Positions 1 to 8,451 are shown, numbered from the stretch's first letter. The stretch is DNA of 64,000 nucleotides from Negativicoccus massiliensis (GCA_900155405.1 LT700188.1:558001-622000), one strand, 5' to 3'. Numbers and translations are program-made. Notes: generated by a model not told the origin, from the letters alone.

Positions 1-327
1 TTCATCGCGACGTACAAAACGATCTGTGATCACTCGTACAAAATCGGCTTGGAGAATCTTCCAAAAGTTCGCCACATTGTCATACGTGAACCGGATATCT
101 GTCAATACAATGAGACCCAAATCATATTTCACCATAAAGTCGGCGGTTTCATCTGCATACAAGCCTAAAATACGCCAGCCGAAAGCAGCTTCTTCATAAC
201 AAAATAAAACATGCCGTTCGCGCTCTTCCGCGGAAAGCTCGCGGCGTTTCCATGAACCGATCGCGGCCGGCAAATCAACCGCATTTTCCATTTCCGTTAA
301 TACATTTTCATATGTTTTACTATCCAT
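1..327 (-). CDS. hypothetical protein, C-terminal part outside the window
   Basis: An open frame starts with ATG at 327 and runs off the window edge without a stop (109 codons visible). It begins MDSKTYENVLTEMENAVDLP and continues through an acidic stretch (SAEEERER-like) and a YDLGLIVLTDIRF segment. I do not recognise the family. Its ATG lies inside the last codons of the upstream transglycosylase gene (ATGGATAG, 8-nt overlap), the same tight coupling seen throughout the polA operon, which argues that it is a real gene and the fifth member of that operon. No signal peptide or membrane segment is visible in the part that can be read. Its function is unknown. Confidence 0.6.
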   Translation of the reverse strand, partial: MDSKTYENVLTEMENAVDLPAAIGSWKRRELSAEERERHVLFCYEEAAFGWRILGLYADETADFMVKYDLGLIVLTDIRFTYDNVANFWKILQADFVRVITDRFVRRDE

Positions 328-886
328 GTTGTTCGTCCTCATGCGGGTGAAAATACTCCGCATAAACAGCCTGGTAATGCAGCACACTCGCTACAAATTC
401 GCGCGTTTCCGGAAACGGAATTTCTTCTACCGCAGGAGCACGGTCATGCCAGCCGTATGTATCCATCCATTCTTCCACATGCCCCCGCCCCGCGTTATAG
501 GCCGCCAGGGCAAGTACGGGAGAGTGAAAATGATCATACAGATAACGTAAGTACCATGTCCCATTGGCAATATTTTCCTCCGGATCGGCAAGGCTTCGCA
601 CTTTTGTATCCCGCTGCTCGGCAATCCAATGCGCCGTCACCGGCATCAGCTGCATCAAGCCGATCGCGCCGCGGGGCGAAACCGCTTTTTCCTGAAAGCG
701 GCTTTCGGTAAAAATCACGGCCGCTACCAACTCCGGCGGCAAGTCATTTTGCTTGGCATAGGTTTCCACCAGCGCCGGATAGGATACTTTGTGAAAATAG
801 TTGTACGCGATGTAGTCGGCTCCGTATAAAAAATACCAAAAGCCGAACACGAGCATGAAAAGCGACCACCAAGTTCGTTTACACAT
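320..886 (-). CDS. Lytic transglycosylase, SLT family, membrane-anchored
   Basis: A 188-residue murein lytic transglycosylase that should cleave the MurNAc-GlcNAc bond of peptidoglycan outside the membrane. An N-terminal hydrophobic segment (about residues 7-25) looks like an uncleaved signal anchor. The SLT domain follows: the catalytic Glu is E61 in the ESRF motif, GAIGLMQLMP follows at about 74-83, and AAYNAGRGHV comes later. These are the classic family-1 SLT signatures. The start overlaps the end of coaE by 8 nt and its own end overlaps the next gene by 8 nt, so it is translated within the polA-mutM-coaE operon. Placing a wall-cleaving enzyme after coaE is common in Negativicutes-like and clostridial genomes (general knowledge). 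Substrate detail is not visible. Confidence 0.9.
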   Translation of the reverse strand: MCKRTWWSLFMLVFGFWYFLYGADYIAYNYFHKVSYPALVETYAKQNDLPPELVAAVIFTESRFQEKAVSPRGAIGLMQLMPVTAHWIAEQRDTKVRSLADPEENIANGTWYLRYLYDHFHSPVLALAAYNAGRGHVEEWMDTYGWHDRAPAVEEIPFPETREFVASVLHYQAVYAEYFHPHEDEQHG

Positions 887-1484
887 GAGTTTCTTCCCGT
901 AAGTCTTTTAATAATCTTTCCAATTGCTGATACGTGTCCAGTAAGCTGCCGCTGTTGTCGATGATAACATCGGCAAAATTTTCCCGCAGCAGCGGATCAA
1001 GTTGCGCCGCCAGCCGCTGTTTCGCCATATCTTCTGAAAGGCCGTTACGCAGACGCAAGCGTTCAATCTGTTGCGCCCGCGTGGCGCGTACCACCCACAC
1101 CTGATCCACTTTGTTTTGCCAACCGAGCTCGATCAAAAGCGGAATGTCCCACACGACAAAAGGTTCACCGGCCGCGGCAAGTCGATCCGATTCCTGTTCA
1201 AACCAATCCGCAATCGCCGGATGCATAATCGCGTTCAACTTTTTACGGGCCGCGCTGTCATTGAAAATGATGTCCGCCAATTTGGCGCGATGCACCTGTT
1301 GATCCGGCTGTAAAATTCCCACGCCGAACTCCTTAACCACGGCATCGTAAACCGCATGCCCCGGTGTTACCACCAGACGGGCCGCCCAATCCGCATCGAG
1401 GATCGGTACGTCATGTTGTCGCAGCCAGCGGCTGACTTCACTTTTACCGGAGGCAATGCCGCCGGTGAGTCCGATTGTCTTCAT
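879..1484 (-). CDS. coaE: Dephospho-CoA kinase
   Basis: Last step of coenzyme A synthesis: ATP-dependent phosphorylation of the 3'-OH of dephospho-CoA. The frame stays open upstream to 1568, but the family start is MKTIGLTGG at 1484, which gives 201 residues, the usual length. The P-loop GGIASGKS is at residues 8-15, and a DADWAAR motif (the substrate/metal-binding Asp region) lies near residue 32. RLRLRNGLSEDMAKQRLAAQ is the typical lid and C-terminal helix. The ATG sits 2 nt after the mutM stop (TAA-AA-ATG). The 3' end overlaps the transglycosylase start by 8 nt. Confidence 0.95.
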   Translation of the reverse strand: MKTIGLTGGIASGKSEVSRWLRQHDVPILDADWAARLVVTPGHAVYDAVVKEFGVGILQPDQQVHRAKLADIIFNDSAARKKLNAIMHPAIADWFEQESDRLAAAGEPFVVWDIPLLIELGWQNKVDQVWVVRATRAQQIERLRLRNGLSEDMAKQRLAAQLDPLLRENFADVIIDNSGSLLDTYQQLERLLKDLREETHV

Positions 1485-1486
1485 TT

Positions 1487-2299
1487 TTATTTTTGACAGT
1501 GAGGACAATACACTGTCGTTCTGCCTCCTAAGCGAATACTTTGTAACGGATGTTGACACCGTTTGCAAGGCAAACCTTTGCGTCCGTACACGGCCAGACG
1601 CTTCACATGCAAGCCTCGTTTACCGGAACTATCGCGGTAATCCCGAAATGTTGTGCCGCCGTCCTCGATACTCTGCGTAAGAACCTCTTTGAGCGCCGCC
1701 AGTAACCGCCGCGCTTTCGGCCGTGTTAAATGATCGGCGCGCATTTGCGGTCGCAGTCCGGCAAGAAACAATGCTTCGTCCGCATAAATATTGCCGACGC
1801 CGGCGATGACGCGCTGATCCAACAGGAATGTCTTCAGCGCCACCTTGCGTCCTCGCGAAGCCGTGTATAAAACAAGCTCCGATGTCTGCGAAGAAAGTGG
1901 CTCCGGTCCCAATTTCAACAACGGCGGATACTCGGCGAGATCGGCGCGTCGCAACAGCGTCAGGCCGCCGAACGTGCGCACGTCTTTAAAATACAATACC
2001 GCCGGCGGCGCGAGCCGGATTTCAACACGTACATGCGAAATCGAAGCGGCGTGTGTCCGATACAAAAGCGCCCCCGTCATTCGCAAGTGCCCTACGAGCA
2101 CCAACCGTTCGGTATAGAGCAGCAAGTATTTTCCGCGCCGCTGTACCTCGGTAAAACGGGTCCCGATCAGTTCCGGGAGTAAGCCTTGCGGATCCGCAAA
2201 GGCTTTGGCGAGATGAACTTTTATCCCTGTAATTTCCTGACCGGGCAACACTTCGTTCAGCTGGCGACAGACAACTTCCACTTCCGGCAATTCCGGCAT
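1487..2299 (-). CDS. mutM: Formamidopyrimidine-DNA glycosylase (Fpg/MutM)
   Basis: Bifunctional DNA glycosylase/AP lyase that removes 8-oxoguanine and formamidopyrimidines. The proper start is the ATG at 2299 giving MPELPEVEVV, because Pro2 after Met removal is the catalytic nucleophile; the frame upstream (MGDGEV) lies inside polA and is not used. The protein has 270 residues, with the catalytic Glu in the PELPEVE motif, a helix-two-turn-helix region (RVIAGVGNIYADEALF) and a C-terminal zinc finger (CKRC ... CPHC). Its ATG shares one base with the polA stop (TAATG), so the two repair genes are translationally coupled. Confidence 0.97.
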   Translation of the reverse strand: MPELPEVEVVCRQLNEVLPGQEITGIKVHLAKAFADPQGLLPELIGTRFTEVQRRGKYLLLYTERLVLVGHLRMTGALLYRTHAASISHVRVEIRLAPPAVLYFKDVRTFGGLTLLRRADLAEYPPLLKLGPEPLSSQTSELVLYTASRGRKVALKTFLLDQRVIAGVGNIYADEALFLAGLRPQMRADHLTRPKARRLLAALKEVLTQSIEDGGTTFRDYRDSSGKRGLHVKRLAVYGRKGLPCKRCQHPLQSIRLGGRTTVYCPHCQK

Positions 2300-4893
2300 T
2301 ACTTCGCCATCTCCCAATTCGTGCCGTAGTGAATATCTACTACCAGCGGTACCGCCAGTTCTGCGGCGCCGGGCATGTGCATTTCTAAAATTTGCGCGAC
2401 GATGTCACGCTCTTCTTCGACGACTTCCAGCACGAGTTCATCGTGCACCTGCAGCAGCATGCGACTTTTCAGCCGGTTACGAACCAGCGCCCAATACACA
2501 TTATTCATCGCGCGCTTGATAATATCGGCCGCGGCCCCTTGAATCGGCGTGTTGAGAGCCGTGCGTTCGGCAAAAGAACGCCGATTGAAATTGCGACTGT
2601 GAATATCCGGCAAGACGCGAAAACGTCCGTACATCGTTTCCGCGCGCCCCGATTCTTTCGCCGCTGCAATTGAGTCCGCCATATATTGACGAACCTTGGG
2701 ATAACGCTCGAGATATTTTTCAATATATGCACCCGCCTCTTCACGGCTGATGCCGAGATCGCGCGCCAAACCGTAATCACTGATGCCGTAAATGATGCCG
2801 AAGTTGACCGCTTTGGCATGCGAACGTTCCTCCGCCGTTACCTCTTTCGGATCTTTATGCAAGACCTCCGCGGCGGTGCGACGGTGGATATCCTCCTGAT
2901 GCAAGAAGGCTTCCCGCAATTTTTCATCTCCGGAAAGATGCGCCAGAATACGCAATTCAATTTGTGAATAGTCGGCCGACATGAAGCCGCTAAAACCTTC
3001 GCCCGGCACAAAGAGCGAACGGATGCGGCGGCCTTCCTCCGTACGCACGGGAATATTTTGCAAATTCGGGTCGGAACTGCTGAGTCGTCCCGTTGCCGTG
3101 ACCGTTTGATTAAAGGTTGTATGCACCCGCTCGGTCTCCGGATCAACCAATTCCGCAATCCCGTCAAGATATGTCGAAATCAATTTGGTAATCGTACGGT
3201 AGTTGAGTACTTTCGACACAATCGGGTGTTTCTTGAGCAAGCCGTTCAAAACTTCGGCGTCTGTCGAATAACCGGTTTTCGTTTTTCGTCCCGGCGGCAA
3301 TTCCAGTTTAGTAAATAAAACATTCGACAGTTGTTGCGGACTTAAAATATTAAATGTTTCTCCGGCCAGTTCGTAAATCTCAGCGGCAAGCGCTTCCGCC
3401 TGCGCAGTGAACTCGCCTTTTAACGCGGTCAGCTTATTCTGATCGATCGCGATGCCCGTATGCTCCATCGCCGCCAGCACTTGCGTCAGCGGCATCTCAA
3501 ACGTCATGTAGAGATCCCATGCGCCGTTCGCTTTCAATTCCGCCGTAAGCGGCTCTACCAACTGCGCAAACATTTGCGCGCGGGCCGCCAGCATTTTTTC
3601 CCCGTTCTCATACGGATACGGCGCCGGTACGCGGTAGGCATCCGCTAAATAGGTTACGGGATACGAGGTGCGCGTCGGATTCAATACGTACGCGGCCAAT
3701 GTGACGTCAAACAGTTCTGCGACCGAAGTAAAAATGCCCGCCGCCTGGTACAGCAATTTGGCGCGGTCGGTAATAATCTGCGCTTCGCCGCCGAGAAGGA
3801 TGCGGAGCGCTTCCGTGGCGAATTCGTCCTGCCAATAGTAGAGCGTATCGTCCGCCAGCGCCGCAAGTTCTTTTAATGCAAGATACGGAATTTTACCCGC
3901 GGTTGTCACGCTGACCGCCACGCGATCCGCATCTTTTAACACGCTCGGTTTCGCATCGGTAACGACAGCCATGTCGGCAGGCTCTTCCTGCAACGGTTGC
4001 GCAAAAAGGCCTTCATCTCCGGCGATAATATGCGCTGCCTGCATTTTTTCGAGCATGCTGCGAAAACCGAGTCGCTCGAACAGTGTACGCGCTTCATCGA
4101 CACGTCCCTGCGGTTCCATCTCGGATAAGTCGGTCGAAATCTCCACATCCGTTTTAATCGTCGCAAGTTCGCGAGAAACGTAGGCGATATCTTTATTTTC
4201 CGTCAATCGTTCAACCAGTTTTTTGCCGCTGACCTCATCCAAACGGGCAAAAATTTCATCGAGCGTCAGAAATTGCCGTAGCAATTTCGAAGCCGTTTTC
4301 GGACCGATACCGGCGACGCCCGGAATATTATCGGAGGTATCACCCATGAGCGCTTTCCAGTCGACGATTTGCGCGACCGTGACGCCCGTGCTTTCCAACA
4401 CCGTCTCCGGCGTCATCGCTTCCAACTGCGTCACGCCCCGTTTCGTCAGATATACGGTAGTGGCATCATCTACCAGCTGTAATGTATCGCGATCTCCGGT
4501 GATAATAGCGATATCGCATTCGTCGCGGTAGCGCTTACTGAGCGTGCCGATCAGATCGTCGCCTTCGTAGCCTTCTTTTTCGTATTGAGCGATCCCGAGC
4601 GTCTGCAGCACTTCCCGGATCAGACCGAATTGCGGTGCGAGATCATCGGGGGCATCCGGTCGATTTCCCTTATAGTCCGCATACAGCTCATTGCGAAACG
4701 TCACTCTTCCTTTATCAAATGCCACCGCTAAGTAAGTCGGCTTAAGATCCTCAAATACTTTGGCCAACATCAGTAAGAAACCGTATACCGCATTCGTCGG
4801 ATTTCCCTGCGGATCAGTTAACACCGGTAGCGCAAAGAACGCGCGATACAGTAAACTGTTACCGTCAATTAAGACAAGGCGAGGTTTGCTCAT
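2299..4893 (-). CDS. polA: DNA polymerase I
   Basis: Family A polymerase of 864 residues for Okazaki-fragment processing and repair synthesis. The N-terminal 5'-3' exonuclease (FEN) domain spans about residues 1-290, with LVLIDGNSLLYRAFF and IITGDRDTLQLV. The middle 3'-5' exonuclease-like fold (about 310-490) shows no DxE catalytic pair, so proofreading looks lost. The polymerase domain has motif A (SADYSQIELRILAH), motif B (KAVNFGIIYGISDYG) and motif C (LQVHDELVLEV). A GGGAGG ribosome site precedes the ATG, and an extended -10 promoter lies about 45 nt upstream. It is the first gene of polA-mutM-coaE-slt. Confidence 0.98.
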   Translation of the reverse strand: MSKPRLVLIDGNSLLYRAFFALPVLTDPQGNPTNAVYGFLLMLAKVFEDLKPTYLAVAFDKGRVTFRNELYADYKGNRPDAPDDLAPQFGLIREVLQTLGIAQYEKEGYEGDDLIGTLSKRYRDECDIAIITGDRDTLQLVDDATTVYLTKRGVTQLEAMTPETVLESTGVTVAQIVDWKALMGDTSDNIPGVAGIGPKTASKLLRQFLTLDEIFARLDEVSGKKLVERLTENKDIAYVSRELATIKTDVEISTDLSEMEPQGRVDEARTLFERLGFRSMLEKMQAAHIIAGDEGLFAQPLQEEPADMAVVTDAKPSVLKDADRVAVSVTTAGKIPYLALKELAALADDTLYYWQDEFATEALRILLGGEAQIITDRAKLLYQAAGIFTSVAELFDVTLAAYVLNPTRTSYPVTYLADAYRVPAPYPYENGEKMLAARAQMFAQLVEPLTAELKANGAWDLYMTFEMPLTQVLAAMEHTGIAIDQNKLTALKGEFTAQAEALAAEIYELAGETFNILSPQQLSNVLFTKLELPPGRKTKTGYSTDAEVLNGLLKKHPIVSKVLNYRTITKLISTYLDGIAELVDPETERVHTTFNQTVTATGRLSSSDPNLQNIPVRTEEGRRIRSLFVPGEGFSGFMSADYSQIELRILAHLSGDEKLREAFLHQEDIHRRTAAEVLHKDPKEVTAEERSHAKAVNFGIIYGISDYGLARDLGISREEAGAYIEKYLERYPKVRQYMADSIAAAKESGRAETMYGRFRVLPDIHSRNFNRRSFAERTALNTPIQGAAADIIKRAMNNVYWALVRNRLKSRMLLQVHDELVLEVVEEERDIVAQILEMHMPGAAELAVPLVVDIHYGTNWEMAK

Positions 4894-4934
4894 AGATTCC
4901 TCCCATTATGCTATACTATATTCAAATACATGTC

Positions 4935-4943
4935 ATTATACCA
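4935..4943 (-). promoter_or_regulatory. Extended -10 promoter of the polA operon
   Basis: On the minus strand this reads TGGTATAAT: a perfect TATAAT -10 box preceded by the TG-N extended -10 element, with no good -35 box at 16-18 nt. Transcription would start near 4928, leaving a leader of about 35 nt before the GGGAGG site and the polA ATG at 4893. Confidence 0.7.
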
Positions 4944-5030
4944 TATTTGCAACCGCGAACCGTGTTTTGCGACTTTGTCACATGTCAGCACATCGACGCT
5001 AAAAATGCCGCAAGCACAGGCTTTTCATAT

Positions 5031-5036
5031 TATAAT
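5031..5036 (+). promoter_or_regulatory. -10 box (TATAAT) of the pseudouridine synthase gene
   Basis: A perfect TATAAT lies only 6 nt before the ATG at 5043. Counting 6-7 nt from the -10 box places the transcription start on or next to that ATG. No Shine-Dalgarno sequence is present. The -35 region is poor. This suggests a leaderless or nearly leaderless mRNA. Confidence 0.5.
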
Positions 5037-5042
5037 AGAGTT

Positions 5043-5933
5043 ATGCCGATGAAATGGATAGTGACGGATGCCCTGGCAGGAAAAACCGTCAGTCAGCAAT
5101 TACGTTTATTGGGTATTTCCCAACGCGAACGACGCCGCTTACGCAGAGAGGCAACGGTCTTTTGCAACGGAGAACGTGTCGATTTCCACACACTTCCTCC
5201 GCTCTCCGCGGAAATTTCGCTGCGGTGGTCCGTTCCCTCGCGACCGCCGGCCTGGCATATACCGTTGGATGTTCGCTATGAAGATGCGCAATATATCGTC
5301 GTCAACAAACCCGCGGGCATGTTGGTTCACGCGACGGCAAAAGAGCGTGAAAAGACCCTTCTGCATGCGCTTTCCGCGTATTTTGAACGGCATGATGCGG
5401 ATGCGTATCCGCATCTCGTGCAACGTTTAGACAGAAATACTTCGGGATTGGTTCTTGTGGCAAAATCGCCACAGGCTCAGCATGCGCTCAACCGCAACCA
5501 CTTGGCATCGGTCGAGCGTACCTATCGGGCTTTGGTCCCCGGTCGATTTTTTACACCGTACGCCGAAATCACCTGGCCGATTGCCCGCCGTAAAGACAGT
5601 ATCATTTTACGCGAAGTAAATTTCACGACAGGCAAACCCGCCGTTACTTATGTCACACGCTTAGCTGCGAATCAACAACTTTCCTACCTCGGTATTCGTC
5701 TGAAAACCGGACGAACGCATCAAATTCGCGTGCACCTCGCCCATCTCGGCTACCCGTTGCTGGGAGATGATTTGTACGGAGGATCTCGAGATATTCTTAC
5801 GCGGCAAGCCTTACATGCCGCTACTCTTACTTTCATGCAGCCATATACCGGCCAAACGGTTCGCGTCAGCGCGCCGCTTGCACCGGATATGAACGCCGTT
5901 CTCGAACGGCATTTATCTCATTATTTCCGTTAG
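5043..5933 (+). CDS. RluA-family RNA pseudouridine synthase
   Basis: Isomerises specific uridines in rRNA or tRNA to pseudouridine. The catalytic motif is HLVQRLDRNTSG, with Asp130 as nucleophile, followed by the family motifs KTGRTHQIRVHL and GDDLYGG. An S4-like N-terminal part is probable (TVSQQLRLLGISQRERRRLRR). The open frame extends back to 4908, but the upstream residues are low-complexity intergenic translation, and the family start MPMKW or MKW is at 5043/5049. There is no ribosome binding site in front of it and a TATAAT box sits just upstream, so translation may be leaderless. It is followed 18 nt later by fba on the same strand. The exact RNA target (RluD, RluC or other) cannot be told. 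Confidence 0.9.
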   Translation: MPMKWIVTDALAGKTVSQQLRLLGISQRERRRLRREATVFCNGERVDFHTLPPLSAEISLRWSVPSRPPAWHIPLDVRYEDAQYIVVNKPAGMLVHATAKEREKTLLHALSAYFERHDADAYPHLVQRLDRNTSGLVLVAKSPQAQHALNRNHLASVERTYRALVPGRFFTPYAEITWPIARRKDSIILREVNFTTGKPAVTYVTRLAANQQLSYLGIRLKTGRTHQIRVHLAHLGYPLLGDDLYGGSRDILTRQALHAATLTFMQPYTGQTVRVSAPLAPDMNAVLERHLSHYFR

Positions 5934-5951
5934 CCTTAAGGAGGTTATCTC

Positions 5952-6881
5952 ATGCCGCTTGTCAGCTCTACTGAAATGTTTAAAAAAGCGTATGAAGGGA
6001 AATACGCGATCGGCGCATTCAATGTCAACAATATGGAGATCATCCAGGGCATTGTCGATGCCGCGAAAGAAGAACAGTCACCGTTAATTTTGCAGGTTTC
6101 CGCCGGCGCCCGTAAATATGCCCGTCATATTTACCTTGTCAAATTGGTGGAAGCCGCTGTCAGTGATACGGGCCTGCCGATCTGTCTGCACTTGGATCAC
6201 GGCGAAGACTTTGAAATTTGTAAAGCCTGTGTTGATGGCGGTTTTAACTCCGTCATGATCGACGGCTCCAAACATCCCTTCGAAGAAAATATCGCGTTGA
6301 CCAAAAAGGTCGTTGAATACGCGCATTCGAAAGGCGTTGTCGTCGAAGCGGAACTCGGTCGCTTGGCCGGTGTCGAAGACGATATCTCCGTATCCGCGCG
6401 TGACGCCCGCTTCACCGATCCGGATCAGGCTGTTGAATTTGTAGAGCGCACCGGTTGCGACTCGCTCGCGATTGCGATCGGTACCAGCCACGGCGCATAT
6501 AAGTTCAAAGGCGAACCTTATCTTGATTTTGAACGTCTGCAGCGCATTTCCGAACTGTTGCCCGGATATCCGATCGTTTTGCACGGTGCTTCCACCGTCA
6601 TTCCCGAATTCGTCGAAAAATGTAACGAATACGGCGGCGATGTTGCCGGTGCCCGCGGTGTACCGGAAGAAATGCTGCGTAAAGCCGGTACCATGGGCGT
6701 TTGCAAAATTAATATTGATACCGACTTGCGCTTAGCGATGACGGCTTCGATTCGTGAACACTTGCAAAATCATCCGGCTGATTTTGACCCCCGCACATAC
6801 TTGGGCGCCGGTCGTGCCGCCATTAAAGGCATGGTACAACATAAAATCAAACACGTACTCAACAGCTCGAACCGCATTTAA
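5952..6881 (+). CDS. fba: Class II fructose-1,6-bisphosphate aldolase
   Basis: Zinc-dependent aldolase of glycolysis and gluconeogenesis, splitting fructose-1,6-bisphosphate into DHAP and glyceraldehyde-3-phosphate. The 309 residues contain the metal-binding and catalytic signatures LHLDHGEDFE, VEAELGRLAGVED, IGTSHGAYKF and VLHGAST, followed by INIDTDLRLA. A strong AAGGAGG site precedes the ATG. It follows the pseudouridine synthase by 18 nt and is closed by a strong bidirectional terminator. The related tagatose-bisphosphate aldolases share these motifs, but the length and YGGDVAGARGVP region fit Fba. Confidence 0.95.
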   Translation: MPLVSSTEMFKKAYEGKYAIGAFNVNNMEIIQGIVDAAKEEQSPLILQVSAGARKYARHIYLVKLVEAAVSDTGLPICLHLDHGEDFEICKACVDGGFNSVMIDGSKHPFEENIALTKKVVEYAHSKGVVVEAELGRLAGVEDDISVSARDARFTDPDQAVEFVERTGCDSLAIAIGTSHGAYKFKGEPYLDFERLQRISELLPGYPIVLHGASTVIPEFVEKCNEYGGDVAGARGVPEEMLRKAGTMGVCKINIDTDLRLAMTASIREHLQNHPADFDPRTYLGAGRAAIKGMVQHKIKHVLNSSNRI

Positions 6882-6883
6882 AC

Positions 6884-6913
6884 AAAAAAGAGAGCCTTTC
6901 GGCTCTCTTTTTT
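6884..6913. terminator. Bidirectional intrinsic terminator between fba and the DsbA/FrnE gene
   Basis: The inverted repeat AAAAAAGAGAGCC / GGCTCTCTTTTTT with a TTTC loop has A- and T-tracts on both sides. It ends fba (plus strand) and the convergent thiol oxidoreductase gene (minus strand), whose stop is only a few bases away. Confidence 0.9.
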
Positions 6914-6917
6914 GTTG

Positions 6918-7484
6918 TCATTGTGCCAGCGCGTTTTCGATATCGGTATAGGTTAAAACACCATCGGCAATGATCTCGCCGTCTTTTTCCAGTGTGGGCA
7001 CATACTCCAACGCAATCTCCATGCAATGCTGATCATGTTCTTTCAACGTATCGGCATATTGATCCCCCGCCAGTACCTCGGCAGCGCCGCTCAGTCCTAC
7101 TTCTTCCGCCCACTTTGCGAGCGTTGCGCGATCGCTCATGTCGCCCTCTTCCTGATACGTGCCGATGTAGACGCGGTCAACCCAGGCATCGGCTTTACCC
7201 TGCTCCCGCGCGAGTTCCAATAAACGCAAGGCGTCAAAACTCGACGCATTCCATTTGGCGGTCGTCGCATTAATGCCGGCTTCTTTACCGAGTTCAGCGA
7301 ACTGTTTGCGCTCCTGTTCGCCGGCATATTTTTCTTTTGCTTTACGATGACGCCATTCGGGGTGAATTTCCCAGCCGTACCACTCCAGGCAGATATCTTT
7401 TTGCTCCTGCAATTTTCGTAAACTGCCCCACGCATGGTAGCAGTACGGACAAACAAAATCGAAGTAAATACGAATTTTGGACAT
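6918..7484 (-). CDS. DsbA/FrnE-family thioredoxin-fold oxidoreductase
   Basis: A 188-residue DsbA-type fold. It begins MSKIRIYFDFVCPYCYHAWG, with the redox CPYC at residues 12-15 and an alpha-helical insertion with the FrnE-like pattern (SSFDALRLLELAREQGKADAW), followed by the C-terminal thioredoxin half containing VPTLEKDGEIIADGVLTY (the cis-Pro loop VPT). There is no signal peptide, so it acts in the cytoplasm, like FrnE proteins linked to oxidative and thiol stress. Glutathione-type isomerases (HCCA isomerase) share the fold but lack this CxxC. It is transcribed divergently from an ArsC/Spx-like gene with overlapping promoter regions, which suggests a common redox theme. A GGAGG site precedes the ATG. 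Confidence 0.85.
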   Translation of the reverse strand: MSKIRIYFDFVCPYCYHAWGSLRKLQEQKDICLEWYGWEIHPEWRHRKAKEKYAGEQERKQFAELGKEAGINATTAKWNASSFDALRLLELAREQGKADAWVDRVYIGTYQEEGDMSDRATLAKWAEEVGLSGAAEVLAGDQYADTLKEHDQHCMEIALEYVPTLEKDGEIIADGVLTYTDIENALAQ

Positions 7485-7513
7485 TGCTATTCCTCCTTTG
7501 TTTTCCTGTTTTC

Positions 7514-7519
7514 ATTATA
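7514..7519 (-). promoter_or_regulatory. -10 box of the DsbA/FrnE gene
   Basis: TATAAT on the minus strand, about 30 nt upstream of the ATG at 7484. No clear -35 hexamer is visible. It lies 18 nt from the divergent ArsC-like -10 box, so the two promoters share their upstream region. Confidence 0.5.
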
Positions 7520-7534
7520 TCGCAAAAATGAACA

Positions 7535-7543
7535 TGGTATAAT
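7535..7543 (+). promoter_or_regulatory. Extended -10 promoter of the ArsC/Spx-like gene
   Basis: TGGTATAAT on the plus strand: a consensus -10 with extended TG element. The predicted start is near 7550, giving a leader of about 17 nt that contains the AAAAAGGGGG ribosome site before the ATG at 7567. Confidence 0.7.
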
Positions 7544-7566
7544 ATACGCAAAAAGGGGGTATAGAC

Positions 7567-7923
7567 ATGCTTTTTATTTACTATCCGAAATGCAGCACCT
7601 GCCGACGTGCCAAAGCCTGGTTGGACGATAACAATATCCGTTATGAAGAAAGACTGATCGTGGAAGATCCGCCGACCGCAAAGGAACTTCTCGCTTGGAG
7701 TGGAAAAAGCAATCAGCCGCTGACAAAATTCGCCAATACGAGCGGCCAATTATATCGGTCAAGCGGCTTGGCCAAACGCCGTCTGACACTTTCCGATGAG
7801 GAGTTTGCCAAAGAGCTCTCCCGTGACGGCATGCTGATCAAGCGACCCCTATTGGTGATTGATGATGACCATATTCTAACCGGTTTTCGCCAAACGGAAT
7901 GGGAAGCCGCGTTACTTAAATAA
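7567..7923 (+). CDS. ArsC/Spx/YffB-family protein (arsenate reductase-like)
   Basis: A 118-residue thioredoxin-fold protein starting MLFIYYPKCSTCRRA, with the redox motif CSTC (Cys9, Cys12), then LTKFANTSGQLYRSSGL and the conserved LIKRPLLV near the end. This pattern is shared by YffB-type reductases, glutaredoxin-dependent arsenate reductases and the Spx/MgsR regulators. The KRP motif and length fit the YffB/Spx-like group. Nothing nearby (no arsR or arsB) supports an arsenic role. An AAAAAGGGGG ribosome site precedes it, and the nitroreductase follows 10 nt downstream on the same transcript, next to the divergent FrnE gene. A role in thiol/redox stress is an inference. Confidence 0.85.
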   Translation: MLFIYYPKCSTCRRAKAWLDDNNIRYEERLIVEDPPTAKELLAWSGKSNQPLTKFANTSGQLYRSSGLAKRRLTLSDEEFAKELSRDGMLIKRPLLVIDDDHILTGFRQTEWEAALLK

Positions 7924-7933
7924 GGAGGATTAT

Positions 7934-8449
7934 ATGGAATTTAAAGAAGTACTTGCCCTGCGTCAATCTACCCGAGATTACCGGACGAATCCCGTAGCTG
8001 CTGACGTTTTAGAAAATATTGTGCACGCCGGCGTCACAGCGCCGATTTCGTTGAGTCGCTATGAATCCTATCATTTGACTGTCATCACGTCTGAAGGCGT
8101 GTTGAAAGCGCTCGAAGAAGAATGGTTGGAGCGTGGTAATACAGGCAATCCGATTTATGATGCCCCGGCGTTAATCGTCGTTTTCGGTGATGAAAAAGTG
8201 ACCTCCGGTTTGCGTAATGCAGACACCGGTTGTATCATTACCCAAATGCATCTGGCCGCCACTGCGCTCGGTTTAGGATCCTGTTACATCTGCGGCGCCA
8301 TCCAGCAACTCGGCAAAGATGCCCGTTATCTAAACGGAGCACGCGTACCGGCCGATTTCGTGCCCATGGGAGCGCTTGCCGTCGGCGAACCGACGAGAGA
8401 ACTTAAAGCTCGTCATAAAGAAAGTAAAATGACGGTCGATCGTTTATAA
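7934..8449 (+). CDS. Nitroreductase-family FMN oxidoreductase
   Basis: A 171-residue nitroreductase-fold enzyme. The N-terminal FMN-binding pattern RQSTRDYRTNPV (about residues 10-21) and the central AATALGLGSCYICGA loop are typical, and AVGEPTRELKAR closes the protein. Substrates cannot be predicted; members reduce nitro compounds, quinones or flavins with NAD(P)H. An AAGGAGG site directly follows the stop of the ArsC-like gene, so both are one operon. A strong terminator follows. Confidence 0.9.
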   Translation: MEFKEVLALRQSTRDYRTNPVAADVLENIVHAGVTAPISLSRYESYHLTVITSEGVLKALEEEWLERGNTGNPIYDAPALIVVFGDEKVTSGLRNADTGCIITQMHLAATALGLGSCYICGAIQQLGKDARYLNGARVPADFVPMGALAVGEPTRELKARHKESKMTVDRL

Positions 8450-8451
8450 AT

